64,000 bases of DNA from Geodermatophilus siccatus (GTDB lineage Bacteria; Actinomycetota; Actinomycetes; Mycobacteriales; Geodermatophilaceae), in assembly GCF_900103785.1 (NCBI RefSeq), contig NZ_FNHE01000009.1, positions 62,001-126,000 of the forward strand, given 5' to 3'. The position numbers and the translations under genes were made by a program. Below are positions 57,770 through 64,000 of this stretch, piece by piece; the first letter of the stretch is position 1; each line of letters begins with the position of its first letter. The notes under the pieces were generated by a model. The model was given only the letters and a program-made list of their open reading frames with translations, was not told the origin of the DNA and searched no databases.

Positions 57770-59739
57770 GCCGGCCCCTCTGCCGAGGCAGCCGGTTCGG
57801 TCGCAGGGGCGTCGGTCGCAGGGGCGTCGGTCGAGGGGGCGTCGGTCGGCTCGGGCACCGGCGCCGGCGTCGGGTCCACGGGGGCCTGGGAGGCCGGCGG
57901 CTGCTGGGCCGGCGGGTCCGGCGTGAAGGGAGCAGGGACCGGCGGCCGGGACACGGGCGGTCGGGAGACCGGCGGCTGGGCGGCCGTCGGTGGGGGGACC
58001 GGGGGCGGCGAGGTGGTCGGCTGCCCGTTCCCGGTCGGCTCCTCGACGACGGGAGCCGGGACGGACGGGGACGGTCGCCCCGCCGTCCCGGGCGCCGGGG
58101 CACCCGGTGACGCCGTGCCGGACGGGGTCCCGCCGGCGGCGGCCCGGGAGGGGCTGGGGGCGGACGCCGTGGTCCCGGGTGCGGTGCGGTCCCTCGTCGA
58201 CGCCGCGCTGCCGGAGGCGGACGGCGTGCTGCTGCGGGCCGCGGTGGCGATGGCGGCGGCCAGGCTGGTCCGGGGGGAGCCCGTGGGGTCGGCCGCCGTC
58301 CGCGACGCGCCGCCCCCGGAGCTCTCCGCGGCTCGTGCGGTGGAGCCGCCCACGGCCTTCTCGGCGGCACGCGCGGTGGAGCCGCCGCCCACGATGGCCG
58401 TCCCGCGGGCGATGACGCTGCCGTCGTCGGCCCCGGAGGCGGACTGTCCCGTGGGGCCGGGCGGCAGGACGGCGTCGAACAGCCCGGCCGCCGCGGGCCC
58501 CAGCAGGAGCAGCCCGAGCGCGAGGCCGGCCACGACCGCGCCGCGGCGCACCCGCCCGCTCCGCCGCGCGGCAGGCCCGGTGGCCGCGCGGGTAGGGGAC
58601 CCCGGACGGTGCCGCCCCCGAGGCGTGCGCGGCCGAGGGAGCACCGGCTGCGGGTCCACGGCGTCGGACGGCACGTCCGGCAGCTCGGTGGGCGGCGCGG
58701 CGGCGGGTGCCTCTCGCGGCAGGGCCTCGGCTGCCAGCGCCTCGGCCGCCAGCGCGGCCGCACCGAGGGCAGGGGTCAGTGCGGGGTCCCCGCTCACGAC
58801 CAGCGGCCGGCCCAGCTCGTCGGAGAGGACCTCGGCGACCAGCGGCACCCGCACGCCGCCACCGGCCAGCACCACGGCGTCCAGGTCGGCGGGCTCCAGG
58901 CCCGCGGCCGCCACCGTGGCGGCGAGCGCCTCGGCCGACTCCCGCACCGGCCCGGCCAGCACCTCGTCGAGCTCCTCGCGGGTGAGCCGGACCGGTCCGT
59001 CCGGCCCGTCGGTCCCGATCCGGACCACGGTGGCCGTCGACAGCGCCTCCTTGGCCGCCCGGCAGGCTCCCCGCAGCGCCCGGGCGTCCCCGGGGGGTGC
59101 GCCCAGGCAGTCGAGGACGTGGGCGAGGACCTCGTCGTCGACGTCCCGCCCACCCCAGGGCAGCGGCGCCGGCGGGGCGGCGAGGTGCACCAGCGGCCGC
59201 TCCGGGCCGGGGCCCACCACGGCGGTGTCCAGCGACCCGGCGCCCAGGTCGTAGACGGCGACCGTCGGCTCGGGCGCCAGGTCCCCGGCCGCGACGTGCG
59301 CGGCGACGGCCGCGACGGCGGAGGACACCAGGGAGAAGCGCGGGACGCCGGCGGCGGTGAGCGCGCCGGCCAGGGCGGTGCAGCGGTGGCCGGCCCAGGA
59401 CGGCGGCACGGTCACCACCGTCCACGCGTCGGGCCGGCCCTCCTGCTCGGCGGCGAGCCCCCGCACGTGCTGGACGACGTCGGCCACCAGCTCGGCGGCC
59501 GGTACCGCGCGACCTGCGGCGTACACCGGCACCGGGTCGCCCACCCGCGCCACCAGGGGCGCGCGGCCCGCCGTCCCGTCGGCCGGGACGAGGGCGACCC
59601 GCCCGTCGTCCCCGACCGCTGCCGCGACCGGTCCCTCGCCGAGCGGCAGCGGCACCGCCGTGCCGTCCGGCCCGCAGACCGCCGCGGAGACCGCACCGCC
59701 CCCGACGTCGATCCCCACCCCGTACTCGCCGATGCGCAC
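57766..59739 (-). CDS. Hsp70-like actin-fold protein with membrane anchor and PT-rich tail
   Basis: The predicted protein is 657 residues. GTG 59739 gives VRIGEYGVGIDVGGGAVSAA, the phosphate-1 loop. Further ATPase motifs: VTVPPSWAGHRCTALAGAL, VAVYDLGAGSLDTAVVG and DAVVLAGGGVRVPLVAEVLS. There is no chaperone substrate-binding domain. After about residue 420 comes one membrane span (GAVVAGLALGLLLLGPAAAG) and a long Ser/Thr/Pro-rich region (for example PPVSRPPVSRPPVPAP) that would lie outside. It probably senses or links rather than folds; this is inferred. It is divergent from the IniB-like gene. Confidence 0.88.
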   Translation of the reverse strand: MRIGEYGVGIDVGGGAVSAAVCGPDGTAVPLPLGEGPVAAAVGDDGRVALVPADGTAGRAPLVARVGDPVPVYAAGRAVPAAELVADVVQHVRGLAAEQEGRPDAWTVVTVPPSWAGHRCTALAGALTAAGVPRFSLVSSAVAAVAAHVAAGDLAPEPTVAVYDLGAGSLDTAVVGPGPERPLVHLAAPPAPLPWGGRDVDDEVLAHVLDCLGAPPGDARALRGACRAAKEALSTATVVRIGTDGPDGPVRLTREELDEVLAGPVRESAEALAATVAAAGLEPADLDAVVLAGGGVRVPLVAEVLSDELGRPLVVSGDPALTPALGAAALAAEALAAEALPREAPAAAPPTELPDVPSDAVDPQPVLPRPRTPRGRHRPGSPTRAATGPAARRSGRVRRGAVVAGLALGLLLLGPAAAGLFDAVLPPGPTGQSASGADDGSVIARGTAIVGGGSTARAAEKAVGGSTARAAESSGGGASRTAADPTGSPRTSLAAAIATAARSSTPSASGSAASTRDRTAPGTTASAPSPSRAAAGGTPSGTASPGAPAPGTAGRPSPSVPAPVVEEPTGNGQPTTSPPPVPPPTAAQPPVSRPPVSRPPVPAPFTPDPPAQQPPASQAPVDPTPAPVPEPTDAPSTDAPATDAPATEPAASAEGPA

Positions 59740-60029
59740 AGGCCCCCCTGACCACACGAGTCCCCGGGTCCGACTGCGGACCGGTCGGGGTCGCATCGCA
59801 ACGTATGTCCCTGACGTCCGCCCTGTCCCGCGTGTCACGGGCGCCGCTCCGCAGCGCACGGTGAGGAGGGGGCGACACCCCGCAGCCCCTAACGGAGCGT
59901 CAGCGGTCATCCCCCATACGGGTCCGGCGATGGGGGGCGTCTCCCCGATGCCGGGGAACGGCGGCCGGGCGTGGACTGCGCCGCAACAGCCGGCCGACGG
60001 TGGGCGGCTCGAGACCCAGGAGTGCAGCC
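59740..60029. promoter_or_regulatory. Divergent control region of the ini-like module
   Basis: A 290-bp gap between the Hsp70-like and IniB-like starts. It contains an inverted repeat CCCCCAT (59911-59917) / ATGGGGG (59930-59936) with a 12-nt spacer, a possible operator for the adjacent LuxR-type regulator; this link is inference. A GAGACCCAGGAG stretch precedes the IniB-like ATG. No gene is seen. Confidence 0.5.
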
Positions 60030-61304
60030 ATGTCGACCGTCGCGAGCACGCTGCTCGACTTCATCCTCGACCTGTTCCGCGACCCGGAGAAGGCCGCGGC
60101 CTACGAGGCCGACCCGCAGGCCGCGCTGGACGCGGCCGGCCTGTCCGACAGCACGCCGGCGGACGTGGCCGACCTCGCGCCGATGGTGTCGGACTACGCC
60201 ACCGTCGGCGGCTGGAGCGGCGGTGGCTCCCACGGGGGCGGTTCCCACGGGGGCGGTTCCCACGGCGGCGGCCGGGACGACCACGACTCCGGTGGGGGTG
60301 GCCGCGGGGACTCCTGCGACGCCGACGAGGACCGGGGCGGACACCACCACCCGAGGCCGGTCGACGACGACGAGGACGAGCACTCCTCCGGCGGCGTCGC
60401 GCCGGTGGACCGCGACGAGTGCGACGACGACGAGGACGAGGGCCAGGCCGGGAGCGGCCACTCCCACGCCCCCGCGCCGGCCGGGGGCACCGAGACGGTG
60501 GTCATCACCCACCTGCAGGAGGTGCACTACTCGCACACCGAGACGACCGTCGAGATCGACGCCTCGCACAGCATCTGGGTCAGCGGCGACGCCCAGGCGA
60601 TCTTCGGCGACGTCCGGGGCGACGTCACGCAGATCGACAACGAGGGCGGCATCGTCGCCGGTGACGACGTCGAGGACTCCTCGGTCGACAACAGCGACCA
60701 CTCGGTGAGCGACTCCTACGACACCGATGTCGACGTGGACGTCGACATCGACGACAGCCCCGTCAACACCGGTGGCGACCAGGCCGTGGACAGCTTCAAC
60801 GGCAACGAGGACAACGACGTCGTCGCCGACCGCGGCGGCCAGGTCGGCGACAACACCTCCGTGCGGGTGGACGACGTGACCGTGGTCGAGGACTCGGAGA
60901 ACGTCGGCAACGACAACTCGGTGCGGATCGACGACTCGTTCAACGGCAACGACCTCTCGCAGGACAACGACGGGGTCGACGACTCGTTCAACGGCAACGA
61001 GGACATCGGGAACGACCACTCGGACAACTCCGAGACGGACAACAGCGTCAACGACTCGTTCAACGGCAACGACCTGTCCGACGACGACGGCGTGGACGAC
61101 TCGTTCAACGGGTCGCTGAACGGCAACGACCTGTCCGACGACGACGGGGTCGACAGCTCGTTCAACGGCAACGACCTGTCGGACAACTCCGAGACCGACA
61201 ACAGCGTCGAGGACACCGGCAACAGCTACACCGAGAACTCGGTCGACGTCGACGAGGACTACCACGTCGACGCGCAGGACACGGGGGACGTCACGGTCGG
61301 CTGA
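60030..61304 (+). CDS. IniB-like protein with His/Gly and Asp-rich repeats
   Basis: A 424-residue protein from ATG 60030. Residues 1-57 (MSTVASTLLDFILDLFRDPE, PQAALDAAGLSDSTP) match the IniB N-terminal domain. Residues 62-82 are GSHGG repeats, 92-141 are an Asp/Glu/His-rich stretch with three Cys, and 255-395 contain six F-N-G-N/S units (near 255, 303, 319, 343, 358 and 377), with DSFNGNDLSDDDGVDDSF as the pattern. No signal peptide is obvious. The protein is strongly acidic and probably binds cations. It precedes two dynamin-like genes as IniB does IniA/IniC. Confidence 0.8.
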   Translation: MSTVASTLLDFILDLFRDPEKAAAYEADPQAALDAAGLSDSTPADVADLAPMVSDYATVGGWSGGGSHGGGSHGGGSHGGGRDDHDSGGGGRGDSCDADEDRGGHHHPRPVDDDEDEHSSGGVAPVDRDECDDDEDEGQAGSGHSHAPAPAGGTETVVITHLQEVHYSHTETTVEIDASHSIWVSGDAQAIFGDVRGDVTQIDNEGGIVAGDDVEDSSVDNSDHSVSDSYDTDVDVDVDIDDSPVNTGGDQAVDSFNGNEDNDVVADRGGQVGDNTSVRVDDVTVVEDSENVGNDNSVRIDDSFNGNDLSQDNDGVDDSFNGNEDIGNDHSDNSETDNSVNDSFNGNDLSDDDGVDDSFNGSLNGNDLSDDDGVDSSFNGNDLSDNSETDNSVEDTGNSYTENSVDVDEDYHVDAQDTGDVTVG

Positions 61305-61317
61305 CCCCCGCGGTACA

Positions 61318-61357
61318 CCGGGTCCCGGTCGCTGCACGGGGGGCGACCGGGACCCGG
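61318..61357 (+). terminator. Hairpin between the IniB-like gene and the first dynamin-like gene
   Basis: CCGGGTCCCGGTCGC (61318-61332) pairs perfectly with GCGACCGGGACCCGG (61343-61357) over a 10-nt loop, 14 nt after the IniB-like stop. A 15-bp stem; may be a terminator or attenuator lowering expression of the downstream GTPases. Confidence 0.75.
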
Positions 61358-61424
61358 CTGTCCGCGGTTGTCCCCCGCAGGGAGCCCCGGGTGGTAGGAC
61401 CGGGACGTCAGGAGGTGTGTGCCC

Positions 61425-63248
61425 GTGGGAACGTCAGCGCAGCTGCTCGACCGGGCGGGAGCGCTCGCGGAGGTCTGCGGGCGGCCGGACCTGCAGCGCC
61501 GGCTGCTCCAGGCCCGGGCCCGCAGCGCCGACCCGCGGGTCCGCGTCCTCGTCGTCGGCGAGCCCAAGCAGGGCAAGAGCTCGCTGGTCAACGGCCTGGT
61601 CGGCGCCCCGGTCTGCCCGGTGGCCGACGACGTGGCCACCGTCGTCCCCACCGTGGTGCGCGCCGGGGAGGCGCCGCGCGCCAGCCTGGTCCTGGCCACG
61701 GGGCCGGGTGGGATCGGTGGTGGCTCGCCGGACGACGACGGGCCGACCGAGCGGGTGCCGGTCCCGGTCGACCAGGTGGCCGCCCGCGTCACCGGCGAGG
61801 GGACCGACCGGCTGGTGCAGGCCGAGGTGGAGCTGCCCCGCCGGCTGCTCGACGGGCTGGAGCTGGTCGACACCGCCGGCGTGGGCGGCGTGGGCGCGCA
61901 GCGGGCGCTGCGCACCGTCGACCTGCTGCCCACCGCGGACGCCGTCCTGGTGGTGTCCGACGCCAGCCAGGAGTTCACCGCCCCGGAGATGGCCTTCCTC
62001 GAGCAGGCCGCCGCCCTGTGCCCGACGGTCGTCTGCGTGCTGACCAAGACCGACGCCTGCCCGCACTGGCGCGAGGTGGCCGAGCTCGACCGGGGCCACC
62101 TCGCCCGCCGGGGCATCGAGGCGCCGCTGTTCGCCGTGTCCGCCGCCCTCGCCCAGCTGGCGGTGCAGCACCGCGACCGGGAGCTGCACGAGGAGTCCGG
62201 GATCGGCGCCCTGGTCACCCACCTGCGCCGCGAGGTCGTCGACCGCGCTGAGGTGCTCACCCGCCGCGCGCTGGTGCACGACCTGCGCGCGGTCACCGAG
62301 CACCTCTCCCTGGCGGTGCGCACCGAGCTGGCCGGCCTGGAGGACCCGTCCGCACGCGAGGAGCTGGTGCGCGGGCTCGAGCAGGCCCGGGCCGCCGCCG
62401 ACGACCTGCGCCGCCGCTCGTCCCGCTGGCAGCAGGTGCTCACCGACGGCGTCACCGACCTCGTGGCCGACATCGACTTCGACCTGCGCGACCGCTCCCG
62501 GGTGGTGGTCCGCGAGGCCGAGGAGGCGATCGACGCCCAGGACCCCGGCCCGATGTGGCCCGAGCTGTCCGAGTGGCTGGACCGGCGCATCGCCGCTGCG
62601 GTCGCCGACAGCTACGTCTGGGCCGAGCAGCGTTCGGAGTGGCTCGCCGAGCGGGTCATCGAGCAGTTCGCCCGGGACGGCGGCGGTGCGGTCCCCGCGT
62701 TGACCGTCGGCGCCGCCGGTGAGGCGCTGGCCGGCCTGGTGGAGCTGCCGACGGTCGACGACGGCGCGATGACGCTGCGCGAGCGGACCCTCATCGGGCT
62801 GCGCGGCTCCTACACCGGCGTCCTCATGACCGGGCTGGTCACCAGCCTGGCCGGGATGGCGATCATCAACCCGGTCTCGCTGGCCGCGGGCATCCTGCTC
62901 GGGCGCAAGGCCTACCGCGACGACCAGCAGCAGCGCCTGCAGCGACGCCGGTCGGAGGCCAAGGCCGTGGTCCGGCGGCACCTCGACGAGGTGGTGTTCC
63001 AGGTCGCCAAGCACCTCAAGGACCGGCTCCGCACCGTCTCCCGCACCCTGCGCGACCTGATCACCGACACCGCCGAGGAGATGTCCCGGTCGCTGGCCGA
63101 CGCGGTCGCCGCCGCCCAGCGCGCCACCCGGGAGGCCACCGCCGAGCGCGACGCCCGCATCCGCTCGCTGCGCCAGCGGCGCGACCAGCTCGACCGGCTG
63201 GCCGCCGACGTCCGCGCCCTGGAGCGGGCCGCGGTGGCGGCTCCGTGA
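61425..63248 (+). CDS. Dynamin-like GTPase (IniA-type)
   Basis: The predicted protein is 607 residues. GTG 61425 is chosen because GGAGG (61411-61415) is 9 nt away; GTG 61419 is also in frame. GTPase motifs: VVGEPKQGKSSLVNGL (G1), LVDTAGVGGVGAQRALR (G3) and VLTKTDACPHW (G4). Helical middle domain, then a hydrophobic segment (LMTGLVTSLAGMAIINPVSL) suited to membrane insertion, then a coiled-coil end (AERDARIRSLRQRRDQLDRL). Dynamin-like proteins remodel or repair membranes. Its stop overlaps mini-ORF C. Confidence 0.9.
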   Translation: MGTSAQLLDRAGALAEVCGRPDLQRRLLQARARSADPRVRVLVVGEPKQGKSSLVNGLVGAPVCPVADDVATVVPTVVRAGEAPRASLVLATGPGGIGGGSPDDDGPTERVPVPVDQVAARVTGEGTDRLVQAEVELPRRLLDGLELVDTAGVGGVGAQRALRTVDLLPTADAVLVVSDASQEFTAPEMAFLEQAAALCPTVVCVLTKTDACPHWREVAELDRGHLARRGIEAPLFAVSAALAQLAVQHRDRELHEESGIGALVTHLRREVVDRAEVLTRRALVHDLRAVTEHLSLAVRTELAGLEDPSAREELVRGLEQARAAADDLRRRSSRWQQVLTDGVTDLVADIDFDLRDRSRVVVREAEEAIDAQDPGPMWPELSEWLDRRIAAAVADSYVWAEQRSEWLAERVIEQFARDGGGAVPALTVGAAGEALAGLVELPTVDDGAMTLRERTLIGLRGSYTGVLMTGLVTSLAGMAIINPVSLAAGILLGRKAYRDDQQQRLQRRRSEAKAVVRRHLDEVVFQVAKHLKDRLRTVSRTLRDLITDTAEEMSRSLADAVAAAQRATREATAERDARIRSLRQRRDQLDRLAADVRALERAAVAAP

Positions 63249-63325
63249 CCGAGCTCGCGAGTCCACGCGTGGGCAGGGCACCGTCGGTCACGACGCCGAC
63301 GAGCGCCAGCGAGGAGGCCTCGTGA
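63245..63325 (+). CDS. 26-codon coupled mini-ORF, copy C (repeat family)
   Basis: An 81-nt frame starting GTGACCGAGCTCGCGAGTCC. Its GTG overlaps the IniA-like stop and its TGA (63323-63325) overlaps the IniC-like GTG. The product would begin MTELASPRVGRAPS and end PTSASEEAS. Same length as copies A and B. Carries GAGGAGG near its end as ribosome site for the next gene. Confidence 0.5.
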   Translation: MTELASPRVGRAPSVTTPTSASEEAS

Positions 63326-64000
63326 CCGGACCGGCGAGGTCCGGCGCGGAGGCGGGCAGCACCGCCCTGGACGCCGTCCGCGCGCTGCTCGACGACGCGG
63401 TGGCGCACTACGCCGACGTCCCCGCGGCCGCTGCCCGGCTCGAGGCCCAGCGGCGGCGGCTGGACGAGCCGCTGCGCCTGGCCCTGGTCGGCCGGGTGAA
63501 GTCGGGCAAGTCGACGCTGCTCAACGCCCTGGTCGGCGCCCGGGTCGCGCCCACCGACGCCGGTGAGTGCACCCGGGTGGTCACCCTCTACCGGCACGGC
63601 GCCACCCCGCGCGTGGAGCTGCACGGCACCGACGGCGGACGGCGGACCCTGCCGGTGCGCCGCGCGGACGGCGGACTGCGGCTGGAGCTCGGCGGCACCC
63701 CGCCGGAGGAGATCGCGCAGCTGGTCGTGGACTGGCCGACCGACGACCTGCTGCGGGCGACCGTCGTCGACACCCCGGGGATCGCGTCGCTGTCCACCGG
63801 CACGAGCGCACGCACGCACGGCTTCCTCGGCGCCGACGACGGCGTGGCCGGTGCCGACGCGATCGTCTTCCTCACCCGTCAGCCGCAGCCCGAGGACGTC
63901 GCCGTCCTGGCCGCCTTCCAGGCCGGCACCGGCGGGGAGGGGGCGCTGACGACGACGATCACCGTCCTGTCCCGCGCCGACGAGGTCGGAGCCGGGCGTC
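63322..64000 (+). CDS. Dynamin-like GTPase (IniC-type), N-terminal part (cut by window end)
   Basis: Starts at GTG 63322 (MTGPARSGAEAGSTALDAVR); 226 codons visible. G1 is LALVGRVKSGKSTLLNALVG, G2 region is PTDAGECTRVVTLYRHG, and G3 is ATVVDTPGIASLSTGTS. A dynamin-superfamily GTPase domain different from its upstream partner, as IniA and IniC differ. The end and membrane region are outside the window. Confidence 0.88.
   Translation, partial: MTGPARSGAEAGSTALDAVRALLDDAVAHYADVPAAAARLEAQRRRLDEPLRLALVGRVKSGKSTLLNALVGARVAPTDAGECTRVVTLYRHGATPRVELHGTDGGRRTLPVRRADGGLRLELGGTPPEEIAQLVVDWPTDDLLRATVVDTPGIASLSTGTSARTHGFLGADDGVAGADAIVFLTRQPQPEDVAVLAAFQAGTGGEGALTTTITVLSRADEVGAGR

Noticed and set aside
60780-61220. 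RTX-type calcium toxin repeats in the IniB-like protein
   Set aside because: The repeats lack the GGxGxDxUx nonapeptide and no type I secretion signal is evident.

Overview
The window is very GC-rich chromosomal DNA centred on the replication origin of a filament- or rod-forming actinobacterium. Gene order (parB-parA-rsmG-jag-yidC-yidD-rnpA-rpmH / dnaA-dnaN-gnd-recF-dciA-gyrB-gyrA, then the ppiA-crgA-pabA-pknB-pknA-pbpA-rodA-pstP-fhaB-fhaA cell-wall/division block), the many GTG starts and the lineage-type intergenic repeats suggest Geodermatophilaceae (Blastococcus, Geodermatophilus or Modestobacter). That family assignment is inference; no rRNA gene is present to confirm it.

Layout. 1-5.0 kb (minus strand): chromosome partitioning, ribosome maturation, membrane insertion and RNase P genes, with two parS sites. 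5.0-8.2 kb: regulatory region, dnaA and the presumed oriC between dnaA and dnaN. 8.2-23.2 kb (mostly plus): DNA replication and repair genes and gyrase, interrupted by an ABC exporter and a convergent NAD(P)-dependent epimerase / divergent amino-acid permease pair. 23.4-31 kb: DUF3566 protein, tRNA-Ile, a DLW-type small protein, tRNA-Ala, peptidyl-prolyl isomerase, rhomboid protease, thiolase, crgA, and pabA. 31-40.6 kb (minus): the Ser/Thr kinase, PASTA, elongasome and FHA operon that controls wall synthesis. 40.7-54.8 kb: tRNA-Leu, a cyclic-di-GMP protein and a series of metabolic and stress genes, including a glutamine-transaminase-like / omega-amidase-like pair and a rearranged metallophosphoesterase-glsB locus. 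55.2-64 kb: a LuxR/ATPase regulator and an Hsp70-like membrane protein, divergent from an IniB-like aspartate-rich repeat protein and two dynamin-like GTPases (an iniBAC-like module).

How they work together. Genes point away from the dnaA region on both sides, as expected at oriC. Five parS sites spread over about 46 kb mark the centromere for ParB. The kinases PknA/PknB, the phosphatase PstP and the FHA proteins sit in one tightly overlapping operon with a PBP and RodA, so wall growth and its phospho-control are co-expressed. The ini-like block looks like a membrane-stress module with its own regulator.

The most unusual signals are: (i) three copies of an 81-nt, 26-codon mini-ORF that sits between genes and overlaps both neighbours by GTGA; (ii) a dense cluster of near-consensus DnaA boxes at 28.6-29.0 kb, better than those in the presumed oriC; (iii) a GC-rich intergenic hairpin repeat family, one copy of which lies in-frame inside a coding region; (iv) a 302-bp exact duplication that has replaced the 3' end of a metallophosphoesterase gene; (v) an 89-bp tandem array whose unit recurs inside the same phosphoesterase gene; and (vi) the Asp/Asn-rich IniB-like protein.
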